Shown: piece by piece, positions 45,010 through 58,136 of the stretch
Numbering within the stretch: position 1 is the stretch's first letter
Layout: every line of letters starts with the position of its first letter
Assembly (NCBI GenBank): GCA_963932465.1
Contig: OZ010794.1
Location: 443,859,502 to 443,923,501, forward strand
From: Maratus speciosus
Lineage: Eukaryota; Arthropoda; Arachnida; Araneae; Salticidae
Length of the DNA: 64,000 bases
Direction of reading: 5' to 3'
Program-made: the position numbers and the translations under genes
Notes under the pieces: generated by a model
What the model saw: the letters and a program-made list of their open reading frames with translations, nothing else
What the model was told of the DNA's origin: nothing
Databases searched by the model: none

Positions 45010-45870
45010 GTATATTAAAAAAAAAATAACTCTAATATGATAAATGTTTGAAAAAAAGATTACAGTGATATGTTGTTATTCACTCTGTCCCACTCCCCCC
45101 TATTTCTAAAGAAGTCAATGTTGTGAAATTGTCAGAAAACTAAAGATTTCCAGACAACTAAAGATAAAATTGGTCATTATTTTAATAAATATCAACAGTT
45201 TTTTTTAGATCCTGATAAAACGAACAAACTTCAAAATTTGATTTGAAATGCAGAATTGAGACGCTCTGTTTGTTTTTCACAAAACTTCAAAACATTTGAT
45301 ATCAGAGCTCTGAAATACATATTTCCCTTTTTCTAGTGATATAGGAAAGCATTAAGCGACATTTACTCGAAATCTCTCACTTAAGTATTGATTCTCGTGA
45401 CATATCTGTTATTTATATCTTCATGAAATTCTGCATGACAGAAAGCAGGTTCTTAAATTTTTTGACTATATGGAAAAAGATATGGCACGAAAAGTAATGA
45501 TAAAGAGATAGCTGTTTGAAAAAGTACAGTTTCGCTTCAGAAAAAATCCAGAAAAGAAATGTCATCCGAGAAATATTTTATGAAGACATATTTATTTAGT
45601 TTTTGGATTTTTTTTAATTTTATGCTTTTTAGATTTTTCACATGCAGAGTGAACATTCCACAGAATATCGATATTCATGTTAAAAACATCAATGTGCTTT
45701 TTCTGCTAAAGAATGTCAAACTTTCAGGCAAGATTTTTGGAAAAGATGATATGAATTATCATTTACGTTTAACATTCTTCAAAGAATGACAACATTAAAA
45801 TACTCACTCCTTAAGAGCAATTTTCAATTAGACCTAAAAAAAGATTTTTGTTATTATTTGAATTTGGTTC
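45010..45870 (+). repeat. dispersed repeat R45, copy 1
   Basis: 45010-45640 matches 50240-50800 in the same orientation (AATGCAGAATTGAGACGCTC / AATGCAGCACTGAATCGCTC, CTCGAAATCTCTCAC, GTGACATATCTGTTATTTA, ATGGCACGAAA). The last 230 bp are the second copy of R44. The 76-codon ORF at 45559-45789 follows the repeat. Confidence 0.65.
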
Positions 45871-46004
45871 AATTTTGTTTTATATTTTTTTTCTAACACT
45901 ATTACGTAATAACGGTAATTTTTAAGAAAAATAAATAAATAAACAAGTTGTAAATTGCACGTCAAACGTGGAAAATGAGGTGCGTTCATACTATAACTAG
46001 TTTT

Positions 46005-46425
46005 ATAAATATTCAGAACTTGGTGCAGTAGCTGTTGCACTCTTATGTTAAAATACATGAATGCAAATTTTTTACAGTTATATATACTAAATTCAATAAT
46101 ATGGAAATAATATGACCCCATCTTAAATAAAACGTCATCGCTATGACAACCTAGAATTATTACCTATCATGGGATATCACTGAATTAATTTCGCATGATA
46201 GGATTTAATAGAATGAAGAAAACTTTTATTAATATCTTTTTAAGTTTTAATTCAATTTTGATAAAATTTGAAATGACTCGACAAAATTCTGCAGCGATTA
46301 TATATATTAAATTTCAAACCATTCGGTGTGGTAGTTTTTGCGCTGTTATATGTGGACAAACAGACAGACGGACGGACCAGACGACGACTATAGGTGCTAC
46401 GTATTTATATAATTACGAACACACC
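46005..46425 (+). repeat. dispersed repeat R7, copy 2
   Basis: Same orientation as 7690-8128; covers ORF 46195-46431, whose MIGFNRMKKT start parallels the one at 7.9 kb. The two copies keep similar frames, but the C-terminus is the GACAGACGGACGG microsatellite-like segment, so conservation as protein is doubtful. Confidence 0.7.
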
Positions 46426-46937
46426 AATTAAATGAAAAATAAAACAGGTTTCAAGGCGATGTTTCTTGCTTTCGTCTTTTTCTGGCAACCCTCTGTTACT
46501 ATCCACATTATATTCAAATACGGATCATGTTATACCAGACCCGATGCCAAAACGTTTTTTTTTTTAAAAGTGAATCTAAAATCCGACGCTCTATCAATTG
46601 AACATTTGTGTTACGAGCATGCATTATTGGAGATTTGTGCTTGTCTACATGTGTTGTACCTTCTCTAAAGGTTTCTACAAATAATAAATCGCTAAGTATA
46701 TCACACAGAAAAAAAATAATCATAATAATGTAGTACATACAATAAAGAAAAATACAAAACTCAAAACTAGAAACAAAACTGAAAGAAATACAAAATACCA
46801 AATACAAAATTCATGAGATTAATCAGAAAAATCTTTATTAATAAGAGAAGTCACTGAAGGTAAAGAATCTGATGGGTATTCAAAAACTTTCTGTTTACAT
46901 TCTGAAAACTTCATACAATTAATATGACTTGTTGACA

Positions 46938-47555
46938 AGAAAAGGTTTGCTTAACAATGTATGAAGTCCAAGAACTATCCAACATAATAGGTGATTTACG
47001 GATATGGAAATAAGATTTAATGTAATGTATGGAAGTTGGTAAAGCAGTATAGACCGGGAGGCAACAGCACAGACAATCACCTCATCGCGTTCATGACTGA
47101 AATTCCAGAATTAGTTAAAACTCGATTCGCATATTAAAACGCAATCGGTCTGCCAAGTCATATCTTGGTGGAAAACACCTGAAAACTCGATTTTAGCGGT
47201 TGACTCGTAGGTTTACCATTGTGTTTTCCTGCTCCCAGTCCTCCATGTTTTCATACTTTTGGGTGCGGGAAAACGCAATGGACCTTCGAGTCAACCACTA
47301 AAATCGGGTTTTCAGGTGTTTTCCACCAAGATATGCATTGGCAGACCAAATGCGTTTTAACATGAGAATCGAGTTTTAACTAATTCTGGAATTTCAGCCG
47401 TGAACTCGATGAGGTGATTGTCCGTGCTGACGTCTCCCGGTCTACTAGAAAAGGTTTGCTTAACAATGTATGAAGTCCAAGAACTATCCGACATAATAGG
47501 TTATTTACGGATATGGAAATAAGATGTAATGTAATGAATGGAAGTTGGTAAAGCA
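46938..47555. mobile_element. 395-bp foldback element between 109-bp direct repeats
   Basis: 47050-47444 is an inverted repeat ending TAGACCGGGAG / CTCCCGGTCTA, with arms through TAATTCTGGAATTTCAG-like, AATCGAGTTTTAACTAATTC and TTTTCAGGTGTTTTCCACCA. Immediately outside, 46938-47046 and 47447-47555 are near-identical direct repeats (AGAAAAGGTTTGCTTAACAA to GGAAGTTGGTAAAGCA). The direct repeats are far too long for an ordinary TSD. Confidence 0.75.
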
Positions 47556-48957
47556 CTAAGGACATACAAATGAGCAACTGGTTTGTTTATTTTGAATAGA
47601 TATGATTAAAATGGGCCTTGATTTATTTTTAAAAAGGTAAAAGTTCAGGTAATTTAGAGAGTGTGCGTGCTAAATCTTGGAATGAAAATATGTGTATAGT
47701 GACTAGTTAAATATATATCTCAACGTGATTGACAAACAGCTAGAATTTGTAAGTTAATTTTATATTTTAAGGAAGATGAAAGAAAAGGAAGAAATAATGC
47801 ATTTTTAGAAAAAAACTTGAGCTGCTGATTTTGCAAGAAAATCTGCCATCTCACCTCTTGCTATTTCGAAATGTGCTTTCACCCACCTAAAAACTACACT
47901 CTTAGGAGAGTCTTGTAGAAGCCGTGTAATGTCGCACGCAAGAAAATTTTGAGAATGAAAATCCTTTCTCAATAACTTATTTACATTCCTCAGTCATTCA
48001 GTAGCCTCCCATGACCTACTACAATTAATTTCATTTCCCCAATCAACCTAGTTATCCTTCCTCTATCTGCCTAGTTCTCAACTTGTTATCATTATTGAAC
48101 TATTGAACCCATCGTGAACAATTCAGCGCAATAGAAGCAACTTTTGATCCACTCCTCCTATCATACTGTTATGCGTATGCTGTTGTGAATGTTTACCGGT
48201 TGAATGTATCATCCTTCTTCTAACCATTATTTTCAATCCACATCATACTGAACTTTTCACATTTTTGAACTCTGATTTTGGTGCGGTGTCTTCTATTGTC
48301 TGCCATAGTTACTTACAATTATTGCTTCTCAACTCAAACTTTCTGCTTCCGCCCTATGTTGCTACTGTTCATCACCCCGCACTCTGTGACGCTTAACAGC
48401 GGACTCAGCTTCGGCTGATTTGTTTTAGACTTCAGTAAAGGAGACTGGGAAGGACATTTATGCTCAGAAGGAAGGTCTCCATACGGGCATACTCCGAAAA
48501 ATATGAAAAAATTATAGAATGTTCTACTCATGAGGATAGATACGTTTATAAAAAAATACTGAAAATTTCGGTATTTGGCGATTTATCACCGGTTGGTAAT
48601 GGAATAAAATAATTTTTTTTTTTTTTTTTTAATGTCAAATTCACTCTGAGATAACAATGTTTCATATTGAACTTGTTTAAATAAATTTAATGTAACTTTA
48701 TTTTTGTCAGTTTTAGTTAGATTTAACTATAGTTCTGTCATATATATATATTTATAATGAAAGTTAACTAACAAATTTTATTAATTAACAAAATTTAAAT
48801 TAATTAAAATTGTTTCTATCTCAAAATTAAGTCCAATCGAGCACTGTCGATTCAATTTTGTTGCTATAGAAACGACGACATCTTTGATATTGAAATGAAT
48901 AACTGCTAAATGAATCTTGCCTTTATTCTGGAATACGCTTAAATCTATGAAAATATT
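47556..48957. other. no gene seen
   Basis: A pyrimidine-richer stretch (47990-48360) lacks ORFs of note. T-run at 48611-48630. Nothing else recognised. Confidence 0.45.
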
Positions 48958-49645
48958 TTTAACACTTTCCAACAAAGTTGAAAAGTGTTTATGCATTCGG
49001 TTTGTCTGTCCGTTTGTCCGTATGGCCGTCTGTCCACGCTCCAACTCCGGTAAATATACTCGGATTCTTATGCAATTGATAATCCATATTTAGGCTCATC
49101 TAACCATGTTTGGTATGGCATATGAAGTATGTGGGATTAATATTTTATTTACAGGGCTACACAAAAGAATTCCATTACATTATGGTATATGGAGGAAAAA
49201 TCGTTTGCAGAGTACTTTATTGACATTACGCTGTTTCAAATGTATTGAAACTGATATAAATCACTGAATTTCACTACAAGATGATTACGACAGGGTAGGG
49301 TATTAGCATTTGTCGTTCATTTACAGGGACACACAAAAGAAAACGGTTACAATACTGTCTTTGAGTAATAATTGCTGAAGTGCATTTTCAATTCGGCTTG
49401 CGCTTATAAATTTAACTGTTTTAATCATATACAATGCTGCTCAAAGTATTAAGATAATTTTCCGATTGTAGATCCAAACAGCTGAAATTGAGTTTTCAAA
49501 TGTGTTATGTGTTTCCATATGGTTGAATTAGACATAATATTTTAACTTATTAAACAGTGCAGTTTCATTACATTATTCTGAATGTGTTGGGAAGTGTTTC
49601 ATAATCTATGCTTGACGCATGATTTTTCTTTCTTGTTTATATATG
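48958..49645 (-). repeat. dispersed repeat R35, copy 2
   Basis: Inverted partner of 34983-35731. The two copies diverge on the inner side: copy 1 leads into the GIY-YIG fragment, copy 2 into unrelated sequence, so the homology ends near TTAACACTTTCCAACAAAG. Confidence 0.7.
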
Positions 49646-50239
49646 AAATCGTTTTTAAAGTAATATAATTAAATAACAAGCAACATAAATATGCAATGTA
49701 TTTATTAAACCCTCTCATTGTTTATGTTTAAATTCATTAAATACTTTTTACACGCATTCTAAAAATAAATTAACAAACAATTTTCAGGTGCATTAAATCG
49801 TTTGCTTTTGGCGAGCAAAAGTATACTGCTCGCCAAATCGCGTGACTCTTTCGTCTTTTCGTGCCAAATACTCGAAAGTATTTTATTTTTTTACAGACTA
49901 TCTATTGTAATTCTGCCGCTAAATTTGATTGATCCTTTATTACATACATAAGTAGTTTTATTAGTATTTTTTTTCAAAATATTCTGAGTATACCTGGTAA
50001 AGAAACCTTCCTTGTCAGACTTGGCTTCCTAGTCTGAGCAGTCCCTCTCGGACAGTCAATGCCTTAAAGCTCGAAAGGTTGTCCGAACAGAAAAGCATTT
50101 TATTGAAAGTGGAAGGCTGGATGACCTTTTTAATAGCCAAGTGTTCCAAATGAAATACAGAATTATCATCAGATTATGTAAAATTCCATTTTTGTATTAA
50201 CGAATAGCCCCATTAACATAAACCGCGAATCTCGGACAC

Positions 50240-50800
50240 ATGCTATATATTAAAGAAATTATATCAAAGTGACATAAATGTTTGAAACAAATGATAAAAT
50301 ATTATGTTGTTATACGCTAGCCCTTATTTTTAAAATAAATTTATACATATTTATCATTTTAAAAAACATTTATAATTCTATGAACTGCTGATAAAAGATT
50401 GAAATATTATATTAAGTTTTGAAATGCAGCACTGAATCGCTCTATTTTTTCCATAAAACTGCAAGATCATCGATAATAGTGTTATGAAATATGCATATTT
50501 TTCTATTTTCGACAGATATAGGGGAGTATTAATATAGAACATACAACTCGAAATCTCTCACATGATTCCAGTGACATATCTATTATTTAAATCGCCATGA
50601 AATTCTGCTTGACAGAAAACATGTTCTTGAAACTTTTTAATCTAAGAAAAAGAAATGGCACGAAAGGTAATCCCAAATAGATTTTTCTTTGAAAACTACA
50701 GTTTCGATTTAGAATAATTATAGTAAGAAATAAAATGTCATCTGAAATATATTTCATGAAAATATTTTTATTTAGTTTATGATATTTTTACAACTACTTT
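50240..50800 (+). repeat. dispersed repeat R45, copy 2
   Basis: Direct partner of 45010-45640; ends near TTTATTTAGTTTATG before a T-run (50809-50822). No coding support. Confidence 0.65.
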
Positions 50801-50824
50801 TTCTCTCTTTTTTTTTTTTTTTAC

Positions 50825-51400
50825 ATGAAGCAAAATATCGATTGGATTTAGAAATATTGTTGCTATTTAATTAACTAGAACAATGTCTTTAGTATATAAT
50901 TTATAAACTGTATATTGATAATTAGTATACTTCTAAAGGTTTTATGACATATTTCAAAATGAAAAGAATTTTATATTTAGGAAATGTACAGTGTAGTCAT
51001 ATTCCAAATTGTGATCTACCACGTGAAACAGAAATGAAAACTAAATGTAAAAACTAAATAACGAAATTTGTAGTTTACAGAAATTCGAGTTTTAAACTTA
51101 CATTTATAATTTGCGATAATGTATGAATTTTATATTATCCCGATATGCAAACACAAATTTTGTGAAAGAAAATTAAAGACGTAATAATAAAACAAAACAT
51201 AGAATAGCTATTAAATGATCCTGTGTAATATTAATTTATAATAATGGTATATAACAAAAACAAAATGTTATAAAAATTAACTTTACTCAGAATATTATCA
51301 ATTTACTCAAAAAAAAAAAAAATAGAATATGATAGATAGGTAGCTTATAAAATTTATGAAAGAATCTAAAGCTTTAAATTAAGGTTTTGGAATAAGATAT
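50825..51400. other. AT-rich DNA, nothing recognised
   Basis: No ORF, repeat or terminal structure noted. Confidence 0.45.
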
Positions 51401-51524
51401 TATTGATATTCGCGAGTAGTATACGTACCACTTCAGTCTACACAATGGAAGGGGCGTGTCCACATGTCAATCAAAAGGGGGCGTCTACCTGTCAAACAAA
51501 AAAGGGGCGTGTTCGATCACGTTC

Positions 51525-51765
51525 TCTTGGACGAGGGATGATTTTTTTCTACTTTTGGACGAGGGGTGGTTTTTCGGGAGGGGGGAGGAAGTGGGGGTTG
51601 TCACATGATTTTTTTTCTACTCTTGGACGAGGGGTGGTTTTTCATGAGGGAGGGAGGAAGTGGAGGTTGTCACGTGATTTTTTTTCTACTCTTGGACGAG
51701 GGGTGGTTTTTCGGGAGGGGGAGGAAGTGGGATTTGGCACGTGACTTTATCGTATTATAACGGAA
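51525..51765 (+). repeat. tandem repeat, 69-bp unit, G-rich
   Basis: TTGGACGAGGGGTGGTTTTT starts at 51555, 51623 and 51692, with a shortened unit at about 51527. Each has GGAGGAAGTGG, TTGTCACRTGATTTTTTTTC and CTACTCT. Because 69 is a multiple of three, a 113-codon ORF (51403-51744) stays open and encodes a 23-residue repeat; it has no known domain and is probably a by-product. Confidence 0.8.
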
Positions 51766-52099
51766 GTAAAATGTTGAGTGGTTTTTTGCCTGACGTTGAG
51801 TTGTTGGTGCAATTAAAATAATCAGGAGTATAATTAATTAAAATGTAATAAATATTCGTTAATATTCATTAAAAGAGTTTTCTTTGTAACAAAAATGATC
51901 ACGTTGCTTATGAGTCACTCATTCATATCTGAGTAATCTCGCTCATGTTACAACTCGAACACTGACCCACGTGTCAATGACGTCATGCACACACGTCAGA
52001 ACAGAAGAAATACCATTGCCGTAACTAGAACTATTTTGTGGGGTGGGCACAGGCCCCCAATCTCAAAAGTTCTTTAGCGGCGTTTAAGGTCGGTTTATT

Positions 52100-52331
52100 T
52101 GGTTTACCCTACGAAAAACTGACGATATATAAACTGGCTTTTCTTTTTCAAGTGTTCTGTAGTCATCAACAAAAGAAAGAGGCAAAGATGGACATGTCAA
52201 CGACGTTCACTAGTGGAAAAGTAATAAATCTTTCAAGGCCTTTCTTTTCCAAGCGTTATGTGGAATATGGTTATCAACAAAATAAAGAGGCGGAAATGAA
52301 CTTTTTGACGAAGTCATCTGGTAACTTCTGA
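52100..52331 (+). repeat. diverged tandem duplication of about 100 bp
   Basis: CTTTTCTTTTTCAAGTGTTC..CATCAACAAAAGAAAGAGGC and CTTTCTTTTCCAAGCGTTAT..TATCAACAAAATAAAGAGGC are two versions of one segment, each followed by a GACG-rich piece. A 97-codon ORF spans both; its two halves repeat FQVFCSHQQKKEAKM / FSKRYVEYGYQQNKEAEM. No family recognised. Confidence 0.45.
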
Positions 52332-52439
52332 TCTCATGACATCCTACGAAGGTTATAAAACATGAAAGGGAGCACCTTACCACATCAAAGGTTGCGACCA
52401 GAATAAAAGTAGTCTGTTTGGACCCAAATAGCAAATAGA

Positions 52440-53210
52440 CTACTTTTCTTTTCGTCGCAACTTTTCATGTTAGGTCTAAATAGACTACTTTTCTTTGCTT
52501 AATGTCCAAGAGTACAAACACATTTCTTTATTGTCCCGGTTTTTAGAGAGTACCTGAACCATCCCGATTTTCCAAAATTCAACTTTTAAAAAAAATGAAT
52601 GTTTTGAACCTTATCAAATTCCACTTCTCTATTAACAAAATGTTGAAACACTTCATTCTGTGTAATCGAATACAGTAAAACCTGTTTTAAACAGAATTCG
52701 GTGTTGAGAAAATTTTTGTAGTTTCGACAGAAGGAATACAATTACAATCAAATCCCACCTGCTAAAAGACTGAAACCTGTCTAAACTGATAAGTTTTCCG
52801 ATCCCTTGTGATTTTATACAGGTAAAGTAAACTGAATCTATTTATTTTAAGAATAAATAAGCGAGAAATTTAATGTAAATGTTTCTGGAAATTATTAATA
52901 AAATTCTAAATTTGTTTCAAAATTCTAAATTTGTGAAAAAGAACATTTTGAGGGGAGAAAGAAGAGTTTTTATATTGGGGAGACGTGAGTCAACATTTCC
53001 ATTCTGTATTACGGCATTTGTTCACTGAAAGCTGGATACCTTACCGACTTTATTTTTCAGCCTTTTTACTTTCTTCTATCTTTACAAAAAGTAAATATTG
53101 GATCCGTAAAAAAAATTGACTTCCGGTTTTTGACGGATTTATACGTTTTAGAAGGTCCTGAATACGATTTGACAGTTTTTAGAAAATGTCTGTCTGTATC
53201 TGACACAAAT
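52440..53210. other. no gene seen
   Basis: AT-rich; AAATTCTAAATTTGT is locally duplicated near 52902-52935. Nothing else recognised. Confidence 0.4.
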
Positions 53211-53214
53211 TTTT

Positions 53215-53910
53215 CAGGCAAAAATTAATCTCAAGAACTAATGCACGGAATTTAATAAAACGGAATGAATTCAGTTATACCTTCATATCAGTTGGTGTTT
53301 ATTAGTTTTTGGTGTAAATCGCCCCAGAGGTGGAGCCGCTATGCTGCATTTTTCACGATTTCTGCAATAGCTCAATCTCAAGAACTAATGCACAGATTTT
53401 CCTTGAATTTCAGATTCAGCTAAACCTTGTTATAAATTTATGCTGATTAGTTTTTGGCGTAATTAACGTAAAAGGTGGCGCTACTATGTTGCGTTTTTTA
53501 TAATTTTCGCAATAGCTTTATCTCAAGAACCAATGGATGGATTTTCATCAAACTTCGGATTCAGTTAGACGTTGACATAAGTTGTTGCAGATTAGGTTTT
53601 GGTGTAAATCGCCCCACAGGTGGCGCTTCTATGCAGCATTTTTTCCCGGATGTACATGATTTAACAATTGTCATATATCGGAAGAACTAATGTATGGAAT
53701 TTCATAAAACACATAAGTTGGTGCTGATTAGGTTTTTGTGTAAATCATAAAACAAGTGACGTTGCTATGCTGCATTTTTCATAATTCTTTCGATAGCTAT
53801 ATCTCAAAAACTAACGCGCAAAATTTAATCAAACTTTTTCTTATTCTGTTACACGTTCAAGTAAATAGGTCCTTATTAGACTTGGATGTATACTTGAAGT
53901 TGTTGCTCTT
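53215..53910 (+). repeat. tandem array, about 142-bp unit, four to five copies
   Basis: AGGTGG(A/C)GC..CTATGCTGC-type motifs start near 53330, 53472, 53616 and 53754. Units share TTTTTCATAATTTTCGCAATAG, ATCTCAAGAACTAATG, TTTCATCAAACTTCGGATTC and TTAGTTTTTGGTGTAAATCG in outline. ORFs in the array are repeat artefacts. Confidence 0.8.
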
Positions 53911-55738
53911 ATACTTTTTGATTTGGGAATTTTGTATGCAAACATCTAAGAGGTTAGGTGCCGAAATTGATTTGTTTCAGAGATGTGATAGTTCTATCTC
54001 CTTTTTAAAAGTGAACAATTCAACGAACCTATACCTTTCAAATTCTTTTGCATTTTTAATTTTTTTTTTTTTTTTTTTTTTTTTGAGCCATTTTGAAATA
54101 AGTTGACGGACGAAACTGACCAACGAACTCGATTGAGATCTTGGTATGTTTTGTACACGACATGCTGCGTTTCATCCGCATCGGTTCATAAATACGAATG
54201 TTACAGCATGACAAAAATCAGATATAAATGTAAAAATCAACATTTAAACTGGAGGTAGTTTATGGGTATATAGGAGTCATGATCGATCAAAATATAAAAA
54301 CAAATTCTGTAAATGCTTTTGTCCGAGCGGCTGCAATAAGAAGCATTTTACTTTTTGTATTGGAAGTAGAAGCAACCTAATAAAATTTATACCCGAATAT
54401 CCATTAGTCAATCATAGAATAATTTTGTCTACCTTAATAATCGTTTTATTTCAACTGTAAGAGATTATAAAAGTGAAAAAAAAATGTTTAGTTGTTGTTC
54501 TTTGATAGCAATGTGCTACGGTAATTTATCATCATATTTATTTGTTATTTTGCTGTTTTGTAAAAGAAAACATACAAAATAATTATCCTGTTCGTGCATC
54601 AAATGTAAAAACATTTGAGCTCTTTAATAATATTATTAATCATAAGAAACGCAATAAAAGGCGCATGCATTTATTTCATTATGTTTTTCATCTTTCATGA
54701 ATATTCCCACTGGCATTAAATAAGGCAAAACAACAATTTTGCTGCTTTTCGAATATTCAGCTATATTTTAAATTTCTTGAAACCCTAGGCACATTTTATT
54801 TAGAGCCCCTTTCAATCCCAACTACTTATATGTTTATTTATTTAAGGAAAATTATTGCATTTTGTACATACTCAAGGAAAATGTAAGTATACAAATAAAA
54901 TTTTGAACTTTCTTCATTTACTTTCTGTCTTGCAAATATTAAATTAAAAACACCAAATACATTTAAATATTGAAAAGACTATCCATGTTTCATTTAGTTG
55001 CAGTAAAAAAGTACATCAGTTTGTTATAGGAAAAATTCAAATTTGACCTCTAATTGGCCCTCTTTTAATTTAGATCACATCAATCGTTAATTTTAAGTGA
55101 AAGGGTAAACGTATAGGATTTAGTGCTTAAAAATTGGTATATCATACGCGTAACAAAAGTTTATTGCATCACCATAAAATATTTTTAATGTAAAGCCTAC
55201 TCTGTTATAAAACATTTCAGGCCTGAAATTGGGAAATGAACTATAGTTCATTTCCTCCTTTATTTAAAATTCATTGGATTACTCAACACTGGAAAATTTC
55301 TATTTATGCAAACAAATCTCAAATGTTTACATGTATAAAATACATAACTTTTAAATCGCGATGTTGACATATCGTTGAAGTAAAGTGGACATATCGTAAA
55401 AAATAATGCATAAAATATAAAAAAAAGACGAATCAAAAATGATTTTAAAGTTCTGCTTAATCAATTCTTAAATTTTAATTGTACGTATAACTATAAAATT
55501 ATGACGATTTCTGCAGTTTTGTGTTAATTTAAAATTTGATTATCTCTATCAAAATTCAGTATGAAAGAGATTTGATTAAGGGAAACTCGCATAGAAAATA
55601 TTTTTACATAAAACAATTTTCGTGTAAAATAAATAAGCTAAAGTTTTGTTTTCTTTTTCTATGAAATGAAAAAGAAAAAAGAAAAAAAAAAAGTTGCATT
55701 CGTCAAAAATGTTTCTATCGCATTCGAAAGGTTTTTAT
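53911..55738. other. AT-rich DNA, no gene seen
   Basis: T-run at 54062-54084. No ORFs or terminal repeats of note. Confidence 0.45.
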
Positions 55739-56750
55739 AGATATGCACCGATTAGTGATTTTGGCCGAATACCAAGTATTCGACACATGTCTAAATCGAA
55801 CACGAAAAATTTCGCTGAGCGAATACTCCAATATTACAGGGTTTAAAGATATTGAAAAACAAATTAAAGCAATTTCACATTATATTTAGCACAAATACTT
55901 CCATGAGCTTGATTGCTTTTTACAAGTAAGCTTTGCACAACAAAAAATATATGTTTTGAGTTGTTATTCAAGAAGAGAATAGTTTTAAAACCTCTTTAAA
56001 TAATAAAACATTAAAAACTCTATAGCTTCTTAAGTGAATAAAAATAAAGTAATAAAACTTTCTTGTTTTCGAAAAAAATATTTTAAAGTCGAAAAGAGAT
56101 TTTTAAGTACCTTGAAGGAAAATTTTACAATCATATAGTGCTAATTTGCCAGAAAGGAACTAAACTATGAAAAAAAAAACTATTTAAATGGTGGAAACTC
56201 CAAAAATCCAAATGTACTAGAGTGGGCGATAATTTTCAGAAGGTGCAAACATACAGAGTGTTCCTAAAATTTTGTAAAAAATTTTCATGCGATATAATGC
56301 GGTTAAGATAAACATTTTTTGTACAGTAAACTTACATCGCAACTCACTTTTCCATCAAAAATATAATACAGTAAATAAAAAATATAGGGTGACTCACTGC
56401 AAGCTGAACCCAAATTTTCGTTCATAATTTTAACATTAATGAAGATATTTTAGTGAGATGTTCATCATATTAACTTTGCTTTGTATGAAATATAAAGAAA
56501 TCATTGGAAGTGACTGAATTTTGGTCGGTGACACAGCATATATACCGTGAGTTGCATTTTGAATAATGAAATGTCTATTTTACTGTTTGGATGTGAATTT
56601 CGGCAATTTCCAGCATTTCTAGTTACGTCATCCTGTTTCACAGAAAGCAAAATATGTCTGTTAAAAATATCGTTACAATATCTTTGGGCTGGCCGAGTAT
56701 TCTGTATTATGACGAAATAGGTCGAATACAGAGTATCCGTTGCATCCGTC
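55739..56750. mobile_element. decayed hAT-type element
   Basis: The left end AGATATGCACCGATTAGTG and the reverse-complemented right end GACGGATGCAACGGATACTC resemble each other and the ATGCACCGAT termini known from hAT elements. GGCCGAATACCAAGTATTCG near the left end parallels GGCCGAGTATTCTGTATT near the right. Outside are GTTTTTAT (55731-55738) and GTTTTTAA (56751-56758), a near-perfect 8-bp TSD. No transposase is left. Confidence 0.5.
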
Positions 56751-57693
56751 GTTTTTAATTGTAGGAAGGAAAAACGCACACAAATAAACGTGGACAGTAA
56801 AGCATATTATGATGTTTATTATAAACAAATACCAACCCACCCCTTTTTTTTAAATGTTTACAAAAAATCAGAAATATTACTTTTAGAAGTATGCAGCTAA
56901 AAGACGTTCATATATTCTAAACAGTCCAGTTTAGAATCTAATAAGATTTGCAAACGAAATATGCATTTATAGATTGAGCAATTTCACCCCTTCCAAGATA
57001 GTTAATAAATCAGGCCGGGCGCAGCAAATTTCTTTTAATCTGAACAAGATATTAAAACTAAAGAAACATGTCATTCCCAAATCGTTTAAAAATGATCTGT
57101 ATTTCACCAGACCAAGACATGGGCTGAAATGGTACCTGAATTGGTATTGTTGATGAATTGAAATTCAATTATCTAATGAAATATTCTATGACAATTTAAC
57201 TCAATATGTTGTGTTCATCATTAAACATCTGCTCTTTCCGCAAAAATAACTACTACAACAAAATAAATTCTAAACAAATTTAAATAATAAAGACCGTGTG
57301 AAATTTGACCAATTTATATTGCTATCAATTTTTTAAATAACAAATAACATTAATTAAAGAGTTTCGTGGAAGAAGGTGTTATGTTATATTTTCTTAAAAT
57401 ATCTTTTATTTTTTCGATAAAGATGTTATGAAATATTCTATCATATGGTAAAGCTAAAATAATCAAGACTCTAATTAGTCTTTAAGATTTGATACATTAT
57501 TTATTAACGTTTAATATTTTAATATCAAATAATTTAAATATTATTAATAATTTTTATATTTGGAAATTAAATGTTGATAAGTTTTTCTGAGAAAGTTTAA
57601 TACATGCCATCTGTTAACCTACTAAATACCTACTAAGAAGAAAAAAACAAAAATTAAATTTACAAGAAAAAGTTCTCGTTTCAATTTTCTGGC
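56751..57693. other. no gene seen
   Basis: Very AT-rich; nothing recognised. Confidence 0.45.
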
Positions 57694-57784
57694 AATTTCA
57701 TTTTTCACTAGATTAATTTTAACACAATTATTCTAATTGCTAAACAAATCATATTAGATGTAAATTTCCAACTGGGCGAAAAAT

Positions 57785-57858
57785 GTCCGGACCAGGATTC
57801 GAACCAGGCACCTCCTGGCTGAAGCCGCCAGCGCTCTGCCATCTGAGCTATTCTGGAC
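57785..57858 (-). tRNA. tRNA-like sequence 1
   Basis: 74 nt with A box (TAGCTCAGATGGCAGAGC) and B box (GGTTCGAATCC). The acceptor arm pairs 6 of 7; D stem GCTC/GAGC, anticodon stem CTGGC/GCCAG and T stem CCTGG/CCTGG-type arm are recognisable. The anticodon loop is GGCTTCA, which lacks the invariant T33 (formal anticodon CTT), and one extra base lies between acceptor and D arms. A T5 pol III terminator follows one base after the 3' end. Probably a tRNA-derived repeat. Confidence 0.45.
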
Positions 57859-58062
57859 GAATCTGGTGGAACTTTTTCACCCAGCTAAACTTAATGGTTA
57901 TAGCATCTGGTCTGAAACCTGGTTCAGCTCAACAGAATAAATCTCAGGTAAAGAAACTCCAGAAAACGCTGGATACGAAATTACACTAGATTAATTTTAA
58001 CACAATTATTCTAATTGGTAAACAAATCATATTAGATGTAAATGTCCAACTGGGCGAAAAAT

Positions 58063-58136
58063 GTCCGGACCAGGATTCGAACCAGGGACCTCCTAACTGA
58101 AGCCGTCAGTGCTCTGCCATCTGAGCTATCCCGGAC
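58063..58136 (-). tRNA. tRNA-like sequence 2
   Basis: Best acceptor arm of the set: GTCCGGG with TCCGGAC. Anticodon stem CTGAC/GTTAG is weaker; loop again GGCTTCA. T5 follows. Same caveats as its neighbours: no T33 and an extra base before the D arm. Confidence 0.45.

Noticed and set aside
53475..54106. ORFs starting MALLCCVF / MTLLCCIF
   Set aside because: They are repeated because they lie on the 142-bp tandem array; frames are not conserved from unit to unit.
57783..57989. Small protein gene with GFEPGTS motif (also 58506-58712)
   Set aside because: The translation is antisense or sense read-through of a tRNA B box and flanking repeat; the same peptide appears wherever the tRNA-like unit occurs.
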